DNA of 7,968 bases from Betaproteobacteria bacterium (lineage in GTDB: Bacteria > Pseudomonadota > Gammaproteobacteria > Burkholderiales > SG8-41), in contig JAKFUJ010000153.1 in NCBI GenBank assembly GCA_021732805.1, positions 1 to 7,968 on the forward strand. The letters run 5' to 3'. Made by a program: the position numbers and the translations under genes. Numbering within the stretch: the stretch's first letter is position 1; each line of letters starts with the position of its first letter. This document shows positions 6,736-7,968 of this stretch, piece by piece. Below the pieces are notes generated by a model. The model did not search any database. It was not told the DNA's origin and was given only the letters and a program-made list of their open reading frames with translations.

Positions 6736-7773
6736 TCAATACTTTTTAATTTCCCGGGTGACGCTCTGCGAACCGTTTTTGCCGCCCCAGCCCGGAATAT
6801 AGGCTGACTGCACACCGGCACGGCCGCCGGCGGCGATCACCAATAAATCCTGCGGCGTCTCAACCAGCGGCATCAGCGTCTTTTCGCTTTCGGCGGTGAT
6901 CGGGCCCGGACGGATGTTCGCACGCTGCAGGTCGGCTATTTTCGATTGGGTGTTTTCAAATACATACTTCTGCACGTCTACGCGCGACCAGCCAGCCTTT
7001 TTCATGATTTCCTGATGCTCGCCGGCAAACACCATCGCGTACTGTGGCTGGCGGTTGGTGCCCGCCGAGATGCGCATCTGGGCGCAGGCCGTGGTCAGCA
7101 CCCCTTCGGGAGTTGCACTGAGGCCGTTTGAATACTGGTGCGGCGCAAAAGCGGCAAACACGGTCACCGCATTCTGCTCCGGCCGGAAACCGCGTGTGGT
7201 GTGGAACGCCGGCCACGGACTGTCCTGCTCGTTCTCGGCAATGCAGAAGGTGTATTTGCCGGCGTGGCCGAGGCTGCTGCGGTCGAGTACGCCGGGGGTG
7301 GTGCCAATCACGTTTTGCATCATCAGGCGGATGGCGCGGCCGAGGGTGGCATTGGCGCGCCAGCCCTGACCAAACAGGTTGTCACCATTGTTGATATCGA
7401 GCTGTTTGGCGATGGGGCCGTTGACCAGCATGAACACCGCCGCGCCGCCGGTGCTGGTGGCCGGGCCGTGGTAACCGTATCTGGCATCGGCCAGCGCTTC
7501 GACCGTGGCCGCAATCACCGGCATGTATTCCGCTTTGCAGCCGGCCATCACTGCATTGATCGCGACTTTTTCGGCGGTCACCGAGATCTGGCGGTTTTCG
7601 ATGAAGGCGAGCTGGTGTTCGGGTTTGAGGTTCGCCGCTTCGAGCATCGCGGTAATGCGTTCCGCGGTTGGCGGAATCACCGGCAGGCCGTCGGTCCAGC
7701 CGTTGGCATAACAAAGGTCGATGGCACTGCCGAGGTCTTCGACGGTGTGCGTCCTCGATTTTAATGCGGTCAT
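6736..7773 (-). CDS. Conserved protein of unknown function, probable partner of the UGSC selenoprotein
   Basis: A 345-residue soluble protein without signal peptide or membrane segment. I recognise the family by its text (GWTDGLPVIPPT at 25-36, EKVAINAVMAGCKAEYMPV at about 68-86, NLFGQGWRANATLGRA at about 132-147, GKYTFCIAENEQDSPW at about 172-187) but know of no assigned activity. The repeated pattern of conserved Gly, Asn and Cys (C79, C177) looks enzymatic. C21 and C230 are further cysteines. The frame is open upstream to 7890, but the ATG at 7773 is preceded by GGAGGAG and starts just before the conserved domain. It is the first gene of the leftward unit with the UGSC selenoprotein, from which it is separated by 153 bases holding an inverted-repeat element. 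Working together with the selenoprotein as a two-subunit redox enzyme is an inference from position and family co-occurrence as I remember it. Confidence 0.8.
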   Translation of the reverse strand: MTALKSRTHTVEDLGSAIDLCYANGWTDGLPVIPPTAERITAMLEAANLKPEHQLAFIENRQISVTAEKVAINAVMAGCKAEYMPVIAATVEALADARYGYHGPATSTGGAAVFMLVNGPIAKQLDINNGDNLFGQGWRANATLGRAIRLMMQNVIGTTPGVLDRSSLGHAGKYTFCIAENEQDSPWPAFHTTRGFRPEQNAVTVFAAFAPHQYSNGLSATPEGVLTTACAQMRISAGTNRQPQYAMVFAGEHQEIMKKAGWSRVDVQKYVFENTQSKIADLQRANIRPGPITAESEKTLMPLVETPQDLLVIAAGGRAGVQSAYIPGWGGKNGSQSVTREIKKY

Positions 7774-7778
7774 GCTGC

Positions 7779-7785
7779 TCCTCCG
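7779..7785 (-). promoter_or_regulatory. Shine-Dalgarno of the 345-residue gene
   Basis: GGAGGAG on the minus strand, about 5 bases before the ATG at 7773. It decides that start over longer in-frame starts, whose extra 39 residues are Arg/Pro-rich and look non-coding. Confidence 0.7.
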
Positions 7786-7790
7786 GATGG

Positions 7791-7828
7791 GCCCCGATCT
7801 TGTCCCCCAAGGGGACTTCCTTCGGGGC
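7791..7828. repeat. Nested hairpins in the leader of the leftward operon
   Basis: The outer arms GCCCCGA (7791-7797) and TCGGGGC (7822-7828) enclose a second perfect stem, GTCCCC (7802-7807) with GGGGAC (7811-7816), around a 3-base loop. The structure lies some 17 bases upstream of the 345-residue gene's start codon, next to its Shine-Dalgarno. It may be an RNA leader structure or a copy of a dispersed GC-rich palindrome; there is no T-run on the minus strand to make it a terminator. Confidence 0.5.
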
Positions 7829-7857
7829 GTGCCGGGAATATTGCGGATTAGTCTAAC

Positions 7858-7968
7858 AGGGTGTTGAAAAACTCCAGAACATCGCTTCAACTTGGCATGA
7901 TCGATTTTTCAACCCTCATAAAATCAAAGATTTGCACGCGTGTGCGCTTGGTCGCTTCGCTCCCCACG
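7858..7968. mobile_element. Possible insertion-sequence end or palindromic remnant at the window edge
   Basis: The stretch beginning AGGGTGTTGAAAAACTC resembles the terminal inverted repeats of several transposon families (IS5- and IS1182-like ends often read GTTGAAAAACTC). AGGGTGTTGAAAAA at 7858-7871 is also repeated in inverse, with a 2-base gap, as TTTTTCAACCCT at 7905-7916. No transposase is visible before the window ends, and I see no gene in 7774-7968. The operon's promoter must lie in this stretch or beyond; I cannot place it with confidence. Confidence 0.25.

Noticed and set aside
7138..7764. 208-codon plus-strand ORF
   Set aside because: Antisense shadow of the 345-residue conserved protein; its composition is low-information and it has no recognisable motif.
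7852..7968. Sigma-70 promoter for the leftward operon
   Set aside because: TTGAAA-like hexamers are present on the minus strand, but none has a convincing -10 at 16-18 bases.

Overview
The window is about 60% GC and densely coded. It looks like a chromosomal segment of a betaproteobacterium, probably Burkholderiales-like. The evidence is the Bug/TctC-type periplasmic receptor, the methyltransferase and uracil-DNA-glycosylase-like protein of a type I recall from that group, and the YheS-type ABC-F protein. The taxonomic call is an inference from gene content and composition; no rRNA or tRNA is present.

Left part, ordinary housekeeping and accessory genes. A yheS-like ABC-F ATPase runs leftwards off the window edge (1-1222). 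A short divergent promoter region separates it from a rightward two-gene unit: an M48-family zinc metallopeptidase lipoprotein (1371-2192), then, 13 bases later, a secreted ankyrin-repeat protein (2206-2913). That unit closes with a good intrinsic terminator (2965-2995). A uracil-DNA-glycosylase-superfamily protein follows (3074-3661), preceded by a long hairpin. It meets a leftward class I SAM-dependent methyltransferase (3658-4854) tail to tail, with a 4-base overlap.

Right part, the most interesting region. Three leftward genes form a probable operon: an uncharacterised 345-residue protein (6736-7773), a UGSC-family selenoprotein (6043-6582) and a tripartite-tricarboxylate-transporter (Bug/TctC) substrate-binding protein (4982-5968), followed by a leftward intrinsic terminator (4874-4897). 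The selenoprotein looks like two broken ORFs under the standard code. An in-frame TGA at 6298-6300 stands exactly where the family has Sec or Cys, giving the redox motif U-G-S-C, and the frame continues unbroken to 6043. Candidate SECIS-like hairpins lie just after the TGA.

The operon carries unusual structured DNA: a roughly 100-bp imperfect inverted-repeat element between the first two genes, a perfect 9-bp hairpin between the selenoprotein and the receptor gene, nested hairpins in the leader, and a possible insertion-sequence end at the right edge. My working model, which is inference, is a redox or reductase pair (345-residue protein plus Sec subunit) acting on a carboxylate-type compound that the periplasmic receptor captures.
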